From NCBI RefSeq assembly GCF_001522545.3, contig NC_031769.1, positions 133,442,689 to 133,506,688 on the forward strand: a stretch of 64,000 nucleotides of DNA, written 5' to 3'. Both the position numbers and the translations under genes were made by a program. How positions within the stretch are numbered: position 1 is the first letter of the stretch; every line of letters begins with the position of its first letter. The notes beneath the pieces were generated by a model that was given only the letters and a program-made list of their open reading frames with translations, ran no database searches and was not told where the DNA came from. Origin of the DNA: Parus major (taxonomy: Eukaryota; Chordata; Aves; Passeriformes; Paridae). Shown piece by piece: positions 24,401 to 36,440 of the stretch.

Positions 24401-27400
24401 ACTAATAGAAGTTGATGGACATTCCACTTTCTTAACAAAAAGGCATACTTTTTTGGGAATTCATAATCTGACCATTTCTAAGAAGAATAAATGGATTTGT
24501 TTTTTCAAAGTCTGTCAATATGACTACTGCAGTAAACCAAAACAATTATCTAAACATTATGCTCTTAGAGTGTAATTCATATACATCTACATAAGCATTT
24601 AAAAATAAATTAAAAAAGAAAGTACAAGACTCCATCACATCCGTGAAGAACTTCAGTATAATAACTGATCGGCTTTGGAAAGCATAGAAGTCCATGCAAA
24701 GGAAAAAGTCTCTGTTGGGTAAACTCCTGGAGTTTTTTTACAAAACTTTGCAACACAATGCAATCTAATTTTTCCTCTGTTTAATAGTCATCTAATTAGT
24801 CTAGTCCATATAAATCCATTTTCTGTTCTGTCAGTGCTAAGTGTGCTCATTTGGTGGTGAGAGCCCTGAAGCTGTAGTCCAGAGTGTTTGAGGAGGCTCT
24901 CTTTTTGGAAGACAGACAGGTGGGAGACAGCTCTGTAAGGTTCACTGCAAATTCCAAAGCCCCTCTGAGTCTTTTATGTGAGAAGAGTTTTATCTGGAAA
25001 ATTGGTATCTTGGTGCACAACAGCAGAGAGCCTGGCACCAGCCCTGGCGGACTGGGGACTCATTTCTCCAGCTCAAAGGCACAAGAAAGTCAAGCTCTTA
25101 CTGGGAAAGTATTTCTTAGCTCTCAAAACCCTGGAGTTGTGGTTTTGGTTTGTTTTTTGTTTTTTGTTTTTTTTGTGTTTTGCTGGGGTTTTTTTGTTTT
25201 GTTTTTGTTTTAAATTTATCTGTATATTATGGTACATTTTTCAGAAATGCAATCACATCTAAGCAGAATGAGCACAGTGTCTTCTTGTGTTATACAGATT
25301 TTGAAGCTGTGTGAGGTTTGTAATAAGGTCAGGAAACAGTGTGAGAAAATAACCTGCAAGTACTTGGTCACCTAGAAAAAAAGTACTGTTAAGTTTGGCA
25401 TAAAGCAATGTTGCAATGTTCCCAGAAATACAAAAAGCATTTGTTTTGCCTTGCTAGTGGAGCAGGAGCCTAGGAGTGAAAAACTAAGGGGAACCCCCAG
25501 CTACTGGCAGCTGTTACACTTGGATGACTTCAGTAACAAGTTAAGGCAGCTGAGGGTTTCCCACACGGGTCCTTGCTCCCTGCTCTGCTACTGACTTGCA
25601 GTATTGACAGTCTCAATTTACTAATTTGTGAAGAAATGGCTGCAGTAGTGTTTTTTCATGATTAATCAGCAGTTCCCAAAATATTTGAATATCACAGTGG
25701 AATAAAGCACTAATAGTTTAGATACATTTTTGATGTGGTATGAAAATGAGAATGTTAATACTTCTGCTTCAGATCACTTTTACAGTTAAAACCAAAAGAA
25801 TGTGCACTGCCATCCTTCCTCTTGAGATAGACAAATGTATTCACCTCTACTTAGAGAAAAAAACCCTTGAAATAACCATAAATTGCTTCAGCAAATTACA
25901 GTCTAGACTTGCTGATTTGTTTTAACAACACAAGATATCAAACCCATATGCAAGCATTATTGTAAACTGCTGTTCCTAAATGCCTGTAAACGCATTGTCC
26001 TGTGGACTAAGTATCACTGCAGCCAAATAATTACTTAGATTTAATGTGGAATTTGTAACAGGAAAGGAGTATTCACTGTGTCTTTTGTAGTAGTCTGGTT
26101 TTTCTCTCCCCCTGACATCTTTAGACAATGTGGCTGGGTCATCACTGTCGTTTGACAGCAATGCAGCTTGCAGAAGATGAGAAGGCAATTTGTGGTTACA
26201 TAACAGTGACACAGACAGTGAGCTGTGTACCTTCAAAAGGGAAAACGAAACAGGAGTCAGGCTGCCTTTCATCATTAATGCTTTTTTGTGGTTGTCCAAG
26301 TTTATCTTTATAATTTGTAGTACCCACAAAATATACTCATTTCCTGCAGAACAACCACTCTGGAATGCATGGAGGATTTACCTTTGTGGTTTCCCAGTGA
26401 CTGAGCTTTGCCTCTACCTGGAAGATGGTGAATGCTGCTCTGACTGCAGTGGTCTTTTTTCCATTGACAGGCTGCTGTGTTTAGCCAAGCACATGTACAT
26501 CAAGCACAGGGCAGTCACAAGTTCATAGTAATTTCCAATGAAAATAACATAAAATAACAGTGAAAATAACAGATGGAACCTTTGCTTTTCATGGGCCAAA
26601 GGTTTTTACAAACTCTTAATTATAAAACAGATTGGTAAAACTCTTCAAGATTTTCAAAGCTCTGGGTAAAGTCTTCCAATTGTATTGTACCTGTGACAGT
26701 GTCTTCTTTGGCTGGGACCTACCATTTGTGTCACTGGGTAGTTAATTTTGGGAACTGGAACTATTAAATGCACAGAGGAATTGTGATACTGGATTTTTGT
26801 AGTAAATTAGTGTCCTGTAGAGTTCAAAATGAAATGAAAAAATGTCACACACACACACACAAAATCAAGTAAATTTGTTCCCTGCAGGTGAAATGTTGCA
26901 AAAGTGCATTGCAAATGGAGCAACTTCACCTGCAAACAAGGTCTGCCCATTCCCTGCGCTCTGCAGTGTAGATTTTGTGGGATGTGTTTGTCTCGTGTCC
27001 CCTGTACACTGCTTTCCCAGATTGCACAGGCAGAATGAGGCCAAGGCAATATTCTAACCAGTCTGCTTCTTCTGCATACTGACCTTTTAAATGCACTGAG
27101 CAGTGTAACATCTGACTAGCTGCACTTAGCTCGTACAGGAGTTTCCCCTCACCCCCTCGGGATAAGGCAACAGTTTTGGGGAGAACTTTGTTCTGAACAT
27201 AGCAACAAGGCACTTGCAGTCTTCTTTATATAATCACTTTTTCAAACTCACTTGGCTTTATCAAACTCAGCAGATAAATAATGTATGTCCTTCCCATTTC
27301 CTATGTGAGATCATGAGTGAGGAGCTGCCTCTTGACAGATGTCCAGTGAGTATTTTCAGAAGCATTTTTTCAGTCAAATGTAACCATTATAGCCGTCTAG

Positions 27401-29577
27401 TCAATTTAGCAGTGGCATCTCAGTTTTCAAACTTCAGCCAAGTTTTCCCATAGCTGTGACTAAAGAGGTTCAGTTAGAACTTCCTAACAGAACAAAAAGA
27501 GCTCTTTTCCTCTGCTTAAAATTACTTTAAAACAATATTTTTTCACCTACAGAAAAGTAAAATATGATGCCTTTCAAGCAGGGAAGGAAAAAAATTAGGA
27601 CATTTTGATAGTCTGAAGGGAGGAAAGTAAAATGAAAATATGTATGGTAAAAATCCTAAGAACTTTGCTTAGAATTATTACAGACACTGAGGTACAACTT
27701 CTTTTGGCTTCCATGGGACATCAGGATTTGGGGCAGATCCTTTCCTGCAGAAACTAAAGGCATTTGTGTCATTGAACAAAGATGGAAAATGAGAATAGTA
27801 AGAAAGCAATTGTAATATATCTATGCATATTAGGTTTGACCTAGATTATAAATCTCAGTTATGTTTACTAAGAACTTATATCACTAACTATATGTAAAAC
27901 TACATGTAGGAAATCCACACAAATTACAAATGAAGAGTTACAAACCACCTCTAGTACCCTAAGCTGTAATTTCTGAGGAACTCAGACATTCCTTCGGTTT
28001 TACAATTATGAAAATGTTAATTGTCTTGCCTAGTAGCAGGAAGAATCGGGACATCAAAACACACAATCTATCTAAACATTGCCCACTTCAATATAGGTTT
28101 GACCATTTTACTTGAACTTCCTGCAAATGCCTAAATATAAGATCCTATCATTTTATTAGTACATGAACTGTGCTCTATGTATAACAATCTCAGCAGAACA
28201 CAGGGTGACCCATAGGATCACCTAGGAAACTATTTGTGTTGGAAATAGACCATGTTCTCTCCTTATAACAAAAGTATGAGGCAAATTAAGACGCAAAATT
28301 TGCACACTGTATAGACCCACAGGATATAACACTTGGGCAGTATTAGCATATTAGATATTGCTTCTGATTTATGGGAAAAATATACTGCAATGTGTTGCAA
28401 ACTCTTGCAATTTATAGGAATACAAATTAAATTTGTATTTAATTTAATTAAGTAGGATCAAGTCCAGTAACTGCAGGACCAAATAAATTCCATACATTAC
28501 CTTTGGATCTCTTCAATACACTGAACATGAGCTACTTTGTGAGATCTTACTTGCCAGTTTGTCAGGCGGCCACAAAACATCTTACCTAAACTGTAAGTAA
28601 ATGTAAACCTAGTAAAATGAAAGATGATACTGAATCTAATGATACAGTTCCCTTTAATTAGGACTTTCTATCTTACTCTGATTTTCAGAAGCAAAATATA
28701 TTTTGAGCAATTGAACTACTTGTCTCAGAAGTGATCCAGTGACAACACTGGTGAGATTCACAGTTGCTATTTTTTTGTTAAAATTTGAGTATTTTCAGCT
28801 CAGAAATAGCTTGTAGTTCATGTAGGGGAATAAATTCTTGTTCCTTTACACTTAATGTCCCTGGGGTTTCAAGTAGTGATACCTTTGAGAAGAATGTTGG
28901 GACTGAAACTTTCTTTTGCTCTACTAAGGTATCTCTGGTACTCACTGCAGAACTACTGTGCAGTTGAAGGGAAGACAGTAACAGCTATTATTTTTAGCAG
29001 CCATCTATTTGACAAGAAAAGTGCTGATGACTAAATAATTTGTTACACATGCACTACTCCAGATTCTGCTTGTCTTTTGCAATCAAAGCTCTCCTTGATG
29101 CATCTAGGAAAACTGAGAGTGCAAGCACAGCCAGTTCACTCCCCTAAATATTTAAGGACACATTTTTCTATTTTTCTTCCCATTCAGCAGGAGCATACCC
29201 TGGAAATAATACTTATCAGATCAATCATGTAGTGAAAAAACACTTAATGAAAGAGAAAATTTTTCCTTTAGATTTATAATAGGCTTGTGCAGGCAGAATA
29301 AAATAATGAAAACTCAAAAAAAACCAATGCAATGAAAATCCACATTGTAATTTAAAAGCAAGGATGCCATAAATCCTCTGCCATTCACAGGTCAGTATCT
29401 GAGTTCCATTCCTTTGATCTCTGCCAAATCCCTCAATTCACATTTGTTGGTAGTCTTATTCACTCTTCTAAGGGATATTCAGTGACTACATCTAAGTTAG
29501 TAAATAGAACATTTCCCAGGAAATTAAGTGCCTCCACTGTTAAATTGCCAGGAGAGCCCCTGTGATGGCTGTGCCGA
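21428..29577. other. Intergenic DNA with simple-sequence tracts
   Basis: No gene recognised. It contains a T-rich low-complexity tract with TTTTTTG repeats at about 25145-25212 and a short CA run near 26848. It also has an AT-rich block at 22380-22530 that could be conserved non-coding DNA. Open frames reach 117 codons but are isolated and unfamiliar. Confidence 0.5.
25145..25212 (+). repeat. T-rich low-complexity tract
   Basis: Runs of T broken by single G or by TGCTGGGG, partly periodic as (T)6-G. There is no CR1 or processed-gene sequence next to it that would make it a retroposon tail. Confidence 0.8.
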
Positions 29578-29600
29578 GGGGAGGGCAGGGGAGGGGGGGG
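29578..29600 (+). repeat. G-quadruplex-type G tract
   Basis: Four G runs of 4, 3, 3 and 8 bases, separated by A, CA(G) and A, satisfy the usual G3+ N1-7 quadruplex pattern on the + strand. It lies in otherwise AT-rich intergenic DNA with no promoter or CpG island nearby. Confidence 0.8.
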
Positions 29601-32600
29601 TATCTGCTAGAGAAGTAGAAGAGATCTAGAAAATTGCAGAGAAAAAAGATTATCTGCATAATACAGTTGTGGGTTGAAGGTAACCACTGAGCATTCAACA
29701 GAAGTTTGTGCTATATCCAGTCACCTGCTAGGCATCGAGGAAGAGAATATCCAGAAATATGTCTGGAGTCCATAATGAAGTCAAGAGAGGCATGCAGTGG
29801 AAGAGGAGAGGAAAAATCAGGTTTGCAGATATGATCTGATGAGAAGACCCAAAAGACTGGTCTGTGACTGGTAACAATAAGCCATTATATGACCAAGTGA
29901 AACAGAAGGTGGAAGAAAAAGGAGCTTCTGTATCAAGAAGTAGAGAAGAAATATACTGGGCATAGTCAGTGGTCACATCTTGAGTAGAAATCATCAGGAT
30001 ATTTAGGAGATCATCAGAAAAAATAAAAGGCACAGTGATACTCAGAAAGCTGGGAGAAGAGGAAAAAGTGGACCTTCAGATCCAGGCTAGGAGAAGGGCA
30101 GGTCTGCCCTACAGATGAGCCCTTGCTAAAGATGAATATATGTGCAATGGCAGATGGCAGAAAGATAGAACTGAAAGAGGAGCACTGTGTGAGTTTCAAG
30201 CCTCAGAAGAGTAGGCCAGCAGGAAAAAGGATCCCTGTAGTACCACAAAATGTCCCCAACCCGTTCATCACTTTAGGAGCTCCATGACAATGTTCCTGTT
30301 ACAGTAGCTGTGAAATGATTGTATAAACTTAAAGAAAATATTCACAGAAATGTTGTAAAGAAAAGAAAAAAAAACAAAACCAAAACCAACCAACCAAAAA
30401 AAACTAATCATGTGGCATGAAGCAACCACCACAGATCCGTCAGAATAATTTCTTAGAACGTGGACCAAATGTTTGCTAGGCAGACAGATGATCAGAGACC
30501 TGGATGACTTTGGTGAATTTTCCAAGATGTTCAGGCCAGAAGATCTGCAGCACAGTGACAAAATGGGAGACATTTGGAAAATCCATTGTCCAAAATGATC
30601 TCCTATCCCTTAGTCAACATGAAAAGTCCACCCATCACTCTGATATTGAAGCACGCAAATTAGAGGTCTTGTGCCAATAAAAGATCATGATCTAAAAGTC
30701 AGTCAAGACTATCATGTGTTCTTGAAAACCTCTTGCATATTTTAGTACAAATCTGTGATGCTTGTCTAAAAGTTTTCAACCTCTGTGTAGTAAGTACTAG
30801 AGTCTGGCTTTCAGAGACTGGCAGTAAGGCAATACATGGCATAAATGGTACATGGTACTCATTATTTGTCCTTTCACCAAAGAAGTCAGTGTGCAAGTGA
30901 GCCATAAGAGGTTCCTTAAGAGCCCTGAGAACTATGGAGAAAGCTTATGAGTATCAGCCTGGGAGGCATTGGCAAGACATGCAACATCTGTGTTTGGAGC
31001 AGATAAGACACACAGACCTTTGGACAAGCTGAGATCTTTATTCTCTCCCACTAATAACATTCTCAATAGGGTGCAGGTGCCTCCTGTTATTTTGAGGAAT
31101 TCCATTTAGCTTCTACTGCCAGGACTTAAGAAGCCAAATATGTGCAGAGCACATCCACCCAGTGCACACTATTACATCTTGTAACAGTTGCAGAATGGTG
31201 GTGGATAATTCACTTGGAAAGCTGGAGGCAAGAAGGCATGGTTTCCAGAGTCACTCAAATGCCAATACTATAAATACTATACATATGATGATGATGATGA
31301 TCTGCTTTACCTATATACAACATATGAGAAACTGGAGGTAATTTTGTTTATTATCAGAATAATATCTGAATACTGATGAACTTATTAACTGATGTGAAAA
31401 TCTGGAAAGGACTCCCAGAGGCAGTTGAGGTCCCAGTTCAAGAGACTAGGGAAATTAGGAAAGTCACACTGGAACTTTAGTGTAAAATAATTACAATTTT
31501 TTTGACCACTTTATGATCAATAGCATTTTTATAGCACCTTTTGTTATTGAAATTCTTCACATTTTTTTCCTGCTTACTTTTTCTCCCTTCACAGAAAAGC
31601 ATGAGGAGGACAAAAAGTGTTTTACAAAAAGCAACACCACCTGTTTTATTATATGAAATGTAACACATATACTTCTTTCTCCTCTGCATATATACACCAA
31701 ATAAATATAGCCCATATGGCACTCTGAGTACGTATGTGCTCACATTCATGCCACACATAGTTATCCTTTCAAGAAGTCACCTGCTAACTTGTGCTATTCT
31801 GCAAACTGGAAGTGCTCCTACTGCTGCAGTACTGCACTGAAGAAGATGCTGATCTGTAGGACAGATGTTATCCCTGAAAAAATTCTAAATCTGGTAGTGT
31901 ATAAAACATTGATTTTTCTGCTAAATTAAGTATTGATTTAATTGGAGCTTTTTCTGCCTCCAATTTTGAGATCATGGAACACTATTTCTAAGGCTTGTAC
32001 ATATTGCTTGGTGATTTGCAATATTTTAGTAATGCCTTGAGGCATTCTGTTTCATTGCAATTGCATTTACAGCAATAAACTGTTCAACAAACACTGAGTT
32101 TTATTAAACTGGCAAAATATGTGATAAAGAAATCTAAACAAGTCAGCTGTGCCAAAAATAAACAAAAGCTTTCTTTTAAATGCTAAAATAATGTACAAAC
32201 GAGGTTCAACAAAACTAAAATGCAGAAAAATTCCAAAACTGCAGTGTGTATAAAATTAAAGTTCAAGAGAATAGTCACACTATCCAGCTGCAGTTCCACT
32301 ACAGCAGGGATTCATCATTCCATGCGTAAGGAAATCCTTAGCCATTTTCTCCTATCCATGGCCACAGTGTATTGCTCCTTCAGCTTAACTGAGAGACTGC
32401 AGCACCATTCCTGAGCAGGAGCAAATGACCCTCCTTTTTTAAAGCTCTTTTAGGGTTAATTTTCACCTGTCTGTATTGACTGGTTGAGAAGCAAAGAACA
32501 GTTGTACCAGCACAACTGAGGATACACTGTGTTCTCAGGATGACAGCTGGACAAGACAGGCAACTCTTCACACCAGCCTTGCTGCCTGATCTTCCATGTG

Positions 32601-35600
32601 GCATAAGTATGGTCTCCCTTGAAATTACACCCTCTGCAATCTTTCCCCTTTGCTTTCTACTTTCCCTTCCCATCTTTTCTCCCATGAACAAGTGTGTAAG
32701 AAGAAGAGGAAGCAATAGCCTTGCAGGTGCTGAGCTTCTTCAGCACCCATGGGATGACCCTCAGGGTTCAGCCTCCAGCCATCTGCAGCAGCACTTCCAT
32801 ATTTGTACTGAGCAGCAGGCAACTCACCCCACAAGCCTCCATGTGGAGGCTTTCAGTGTGAAATAAAATAGTTCATTCACTGTTTTGTTTTCAGTTGACT
32901 ACATATAGTTTCTCCTCATTTCCTCTTGTATCCTGTCTTGAGTATTATAAAGCTACAGTTTTCATTTTATGGTTTTATCAAGACTACAGATGCCCAACAT
33001 GGGTAATGCAGAGGTGAACAGTGAAAGGCAAAGCAACTGTTGTCATACTAGAAGGTACATTATTGTCTTTTCAATCAGGTATTATAGGCACTCATAGAAA
33101 CATGAGATCCATCCACTGATGTAATCGCTCCTATTTTGTCTGTTCTTAATACCCTTCACTGACAAAGGCTCCATAATTTTCCCAAGCAGTCACTTACAAC
33201 ACTTAACTACCTTCACCGTCTTCTTTTAACTTGGTGGGTTGCAATTTTTCTGCAAATGGAACATAGTTATGACTGATACAAAAGATCTCTTTCACTAGTC
33301 AGGGCTCCACAGCTTTCTTTTATGCTGATCATCTTGTTCAGGACCTAAATATTTCAGAGGTTCCCGACAGGAAAAGCATGGTGGCTCTTCGTGCCAGTGA
33401 AAAACTTTCTTCAAGGACACTCTTTTACAAGTCTGGTGACTGCAGAAGATACACATAAACTAAGGGGCATGGTCATTTCTTTAATCCATCAATTAATAGA
33501 AACTGGCAAATGTCACTTCTTTATAATAACTTGAGGAAAGAAGAACATCACCAGGGTGAAGAAAGAAGATGCTTAGGAGCTTTGTGTTGAGAACATTAAT
33601 AGTCTGTTCCATAAGAGACAGAGATTTCCTAAACGTGGTATCTTCTGTCTCATTTTCCATGGCTGTAGCAAGGCTTAAGAAAGGACAGGACATACCCCTC
33701 TAGAGGGGTAAACACAGACATTGTCAATGAAGACATCTGCAGATGAGTTACTCTTCTCAATCCCCTTTACAGTTAATGGAAAGAGAGAGCTGTGTTTGGT
33801 TGTGGTTCAGCTTATGCCTTGGACACCTTCTATTGGATGAGACATACCCCACAAATGCCTAATTTGTTTCACTGAGTACAAACCAAACCTGAGACAAATA
33901 ACTTGTATATAGACATCTAGACCATATGTATTTAAAGCAAACTGAGAGAAACCCTTCTGCTGCTGACTTTTAACAGGAACAGTTTCCATGGACGGAGTAA
34001 TTTCATTTGCAGGCAAAATCACAGCCTTGTTTTGATTAACTTTTTTTCTGGAGCTGCAGTCCATTAACACTCACTCATGCAGATTGTAATGATGCATTGT
34101 ATATTCTTTTTAAATCTTATATAACAGCTCTAGTGTGTAACAATGTAATGGTAATTAGAATCACAGTTTGGACTATTATGAGGCATTTTCTGCTGGGCTG
34201 TGCTTCTAAAATGTAGTTTCTGTCATTTGGCAGCTACAATGCCAAGAACAAGCACCGAGGTGGGGGAGATATGTAAACAATTTACAAAAGTTTCTATCCC
34301 AAATCAAAATTAGGGACACCCAGAAGAGTCAAAATACTCCATTTTCATCATCAATCCATGAGAAAACTTCCCTCCAAAATTTTTCTTCCAAGATCAAACA
34401 AAGAAGGCAAATTTGAGACTTCTTGGTAGCAGAGGGTGCAACTTAGGCTGCACTACAAAAAGTACCTGTGAAGAAACTCCCCAGGCCATCTCATGGAGCA
34501 GGCTCAGAGCACAGAGGTTTGCACTTGCTGAGGGGTACCTGCTATTGCAGTGCCCATGTTCTACTGCTGCTCTTCTAGTCTGTTTCTGCCTCCAGAAAGA
34601 AGCCCCAAGCTGAAGAACAGAATGAAGCAAAAAGCAGATTAGCATTGAAAGAGTCAGCGAGTGTCTAAATTCGGGATTTTGTAGCAGGGTAAATACTGAA
34701 GACATTCTTGGCCCTTTAATGAATTTCATTTGATTCCCAGCTGAGCTGTTTCATATGTGTGTTGTGCTTGTGGCTTTGATAAAATAAAAACACAGCTGAG
34801 GCGGCTGCTATTAATACTGATGTGCTTTACTACTGCAATGATTGTGTTCACTGGAGCTCCTCCAGACACGCCCCACTCTTGGACACAGACTCTACTTTTC
34901 TAACCTGTGACTTGAGTATGAGAGCAACAGGTTGGACTGGTAAAACAGCAGCTAGCTGGCAGTCTGGAAGCTCAAAAAGGTTGGCCAAACAGCCTCAAAC
35001 AGTTTGTAAGGAAAATGAGGCATTAAATGACAAATAATGAGGTATACATTGCCACTAAGTTTCTAAAACGCCAAGACTTGGAGAAGGACTGGAATACCTA
35101 GGAAAATCAGTGTTGAAAGTGCATGATATGAGGAGCACATAAGAGAAATGTGTGTGAATACTAAATATCAATATGGTTGAAACCAGGAGTAAGGACTTTC
35201 CATTTGGACAGTTAGATTATGCATGAATGGGGAATAGTTACTATGTTTTGCTTTAGGAGTCTAGGTAAGTTACGTGAGCTCCCCATATTTTAATTTTCTC
35301 ATCTGTAATACTGAGATGAGAAACATATACAGAATCTGGTTATTTTCCTCTGTATGGGGTGATGCCTTGCTCAAGAAATGGTGTGGAAGCCATTTCTGCC
35401 TCTGCTGAAGCAAGAATGTGTTATCTAACAATGACAAACTGTCACCATCATTTTGCCTTGGCAGGCAGAATAACTGATTTCTTTTTCAGGATAAAAACAC
35501 AAATCACTTTATCCATGGATAAAACATGCTGCCCTACAAAGAGATCATTTCCTCTCCAAATCCAGTGGTTGCCCAGACAAAATCATCTCAGAAACACCAC

Positions 35601-35924
35601 AAAAATAATGAGATGTAGCTGAATACAAGGAGAGAACTCGAGAAAGGGAACGAAGTTAATAAATGAGGATAGGGGAAAGCACAGGAGAATTCTTTGTGAG
35701 ACAGATATGTGGTTCAGAAATGAGAAGATTTTCAAATGGTCAGGATGTCAAGAGGGCGTTTAAGAAACATTCTGAAAGCAGACTTCAGCCCAGAGAGAGT
35801 ACTGTAATTCTCTTAACTTCAGTACAATTTATTTCAAGTCAGTCAAAAAAGATCCCAAATGTATATGACACACTACTGCAGCTATGAGGAGATGATTGAC
35901 TGGGCTGGGAGATGAAGAGGTGAA
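29601..35924. other. Intergenic DNA; purine-rich segment at its start
   Basis: From about 29610 to 30240 the + strand is conspicuously rich in A and G, with GAAG/GAGGA words. It gives two 101-codon open frames on the minus strand nearby (29728-30033, 30268-30573) that I do not recognise. An A/C-rich low-complexity tract (AACCAAC words) sits at 30360-30405 and a short (GAT)5 near 31285. No gene can be supported in this stretch. Confidence 0.45.
35255..35322 (+). repeat. Possible MIR SINE fragment
   Basis: The wording TCTAGGTAAGTTAC, then a pyrimidine-rich stretch and TTTTCTCATCTGTAAT, resembles the MIR core (CTTGGGCAAGTTAC ... TTTCCTCATCTGTAAAA) in the right order and spacing. MIR is an ancient tRNA-derived SINE found in small numbers in birds. 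The match is short and diverged, so chance is possible. Confidence 0.4.
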
Positions 35925-36440
35925 TGCGGGACGGAACATCTGACCCTCCATGATAGCTGTCTGCTGTGTCCCCACCGTCCCTGAAGGAAATCCACGGGAC
36001 GTGCTGAGCTGCAGACCCCCAGATCCGAGCGTCTCCTCTGTCTCTTCCCGGCTGGCGGCTCGGGAGCTGGCACGTCTGCTGAGCCGGGAGCGGGCCTTCC
36101 TCAGGTCCCACCGCCGCTCGTCCTCTTTTCTCATGCAGGAGAGAAACACTCGTCCCCGCCGCTACACAGGCACATTTCTTTCTTCTGCTCTGCCCTCTCT
36201 CAGAGGGGTATTGCCGCCTGCAAGCACGGACTGCCGAGCCCTTCTGAGGAAGGTGGGAGAGGAGCGCTCGGCGGCTGCAGCGTGCCCGGGCCGCTCCGTG
36301 CGCCCGCCTTGGCCGCGGGGAGCGCTCCGTGCCGGCGCCACGCTCCGGACACCTCTGGCCCCATTCCTGGCACAAACCGGCAGCGAAGGGGGCTGCCCTG
36401 CCTGATGTTCTCTCCTCAGCTCCCGCCTGACCCCGCAAAG
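35925..36440. promoter_or_regulatory. Isolated CpG island, no gene recognised
   Basis: A GC-rich block stands out sharply from its AT-rich surroundings. For example, 36264-36350 holds 17 CpG dinucleotides in 87 bases. CpG islands in vertebrates usually mark promoters, yet I recognise no coding exon. Open frames on both strands (199 codons on minus at 35839-36438, 151 on plus at 35950-36405) are what an island gives by chance and match no known protein. It does not resemble EIF3E exon 1, the neighbouring gene expected to the left. It may be the promoter of an unannotated non-coding transcript, a remote promoter, or a residual island. Confidence 0.75.

Noticed and set aside
31000..31050. Possible LTR poly(A) signal on the minus strand (GAATAAAGATCTC)
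   Set aside because: No other LTR landmarks such as TATA box or TG/CA ends could be placed around it.
35839..36438. 199-codon minus-strand open frame and 151-codon plus-strand frame in the CpG island
   Set aside because: CpG-rich DNA has few stop codons on either strand; both frames match no protein I know and overlap each other.
35925..36440. EIF3E exon 1, expected to the left of EMC2 in a head-to-head arrangement
   Set aside because: The conserved N-terminus of EIF3E (MAEYDLTTRIAHFLDRH) is not encoded on either strand of the island or elsewhere that I could see.
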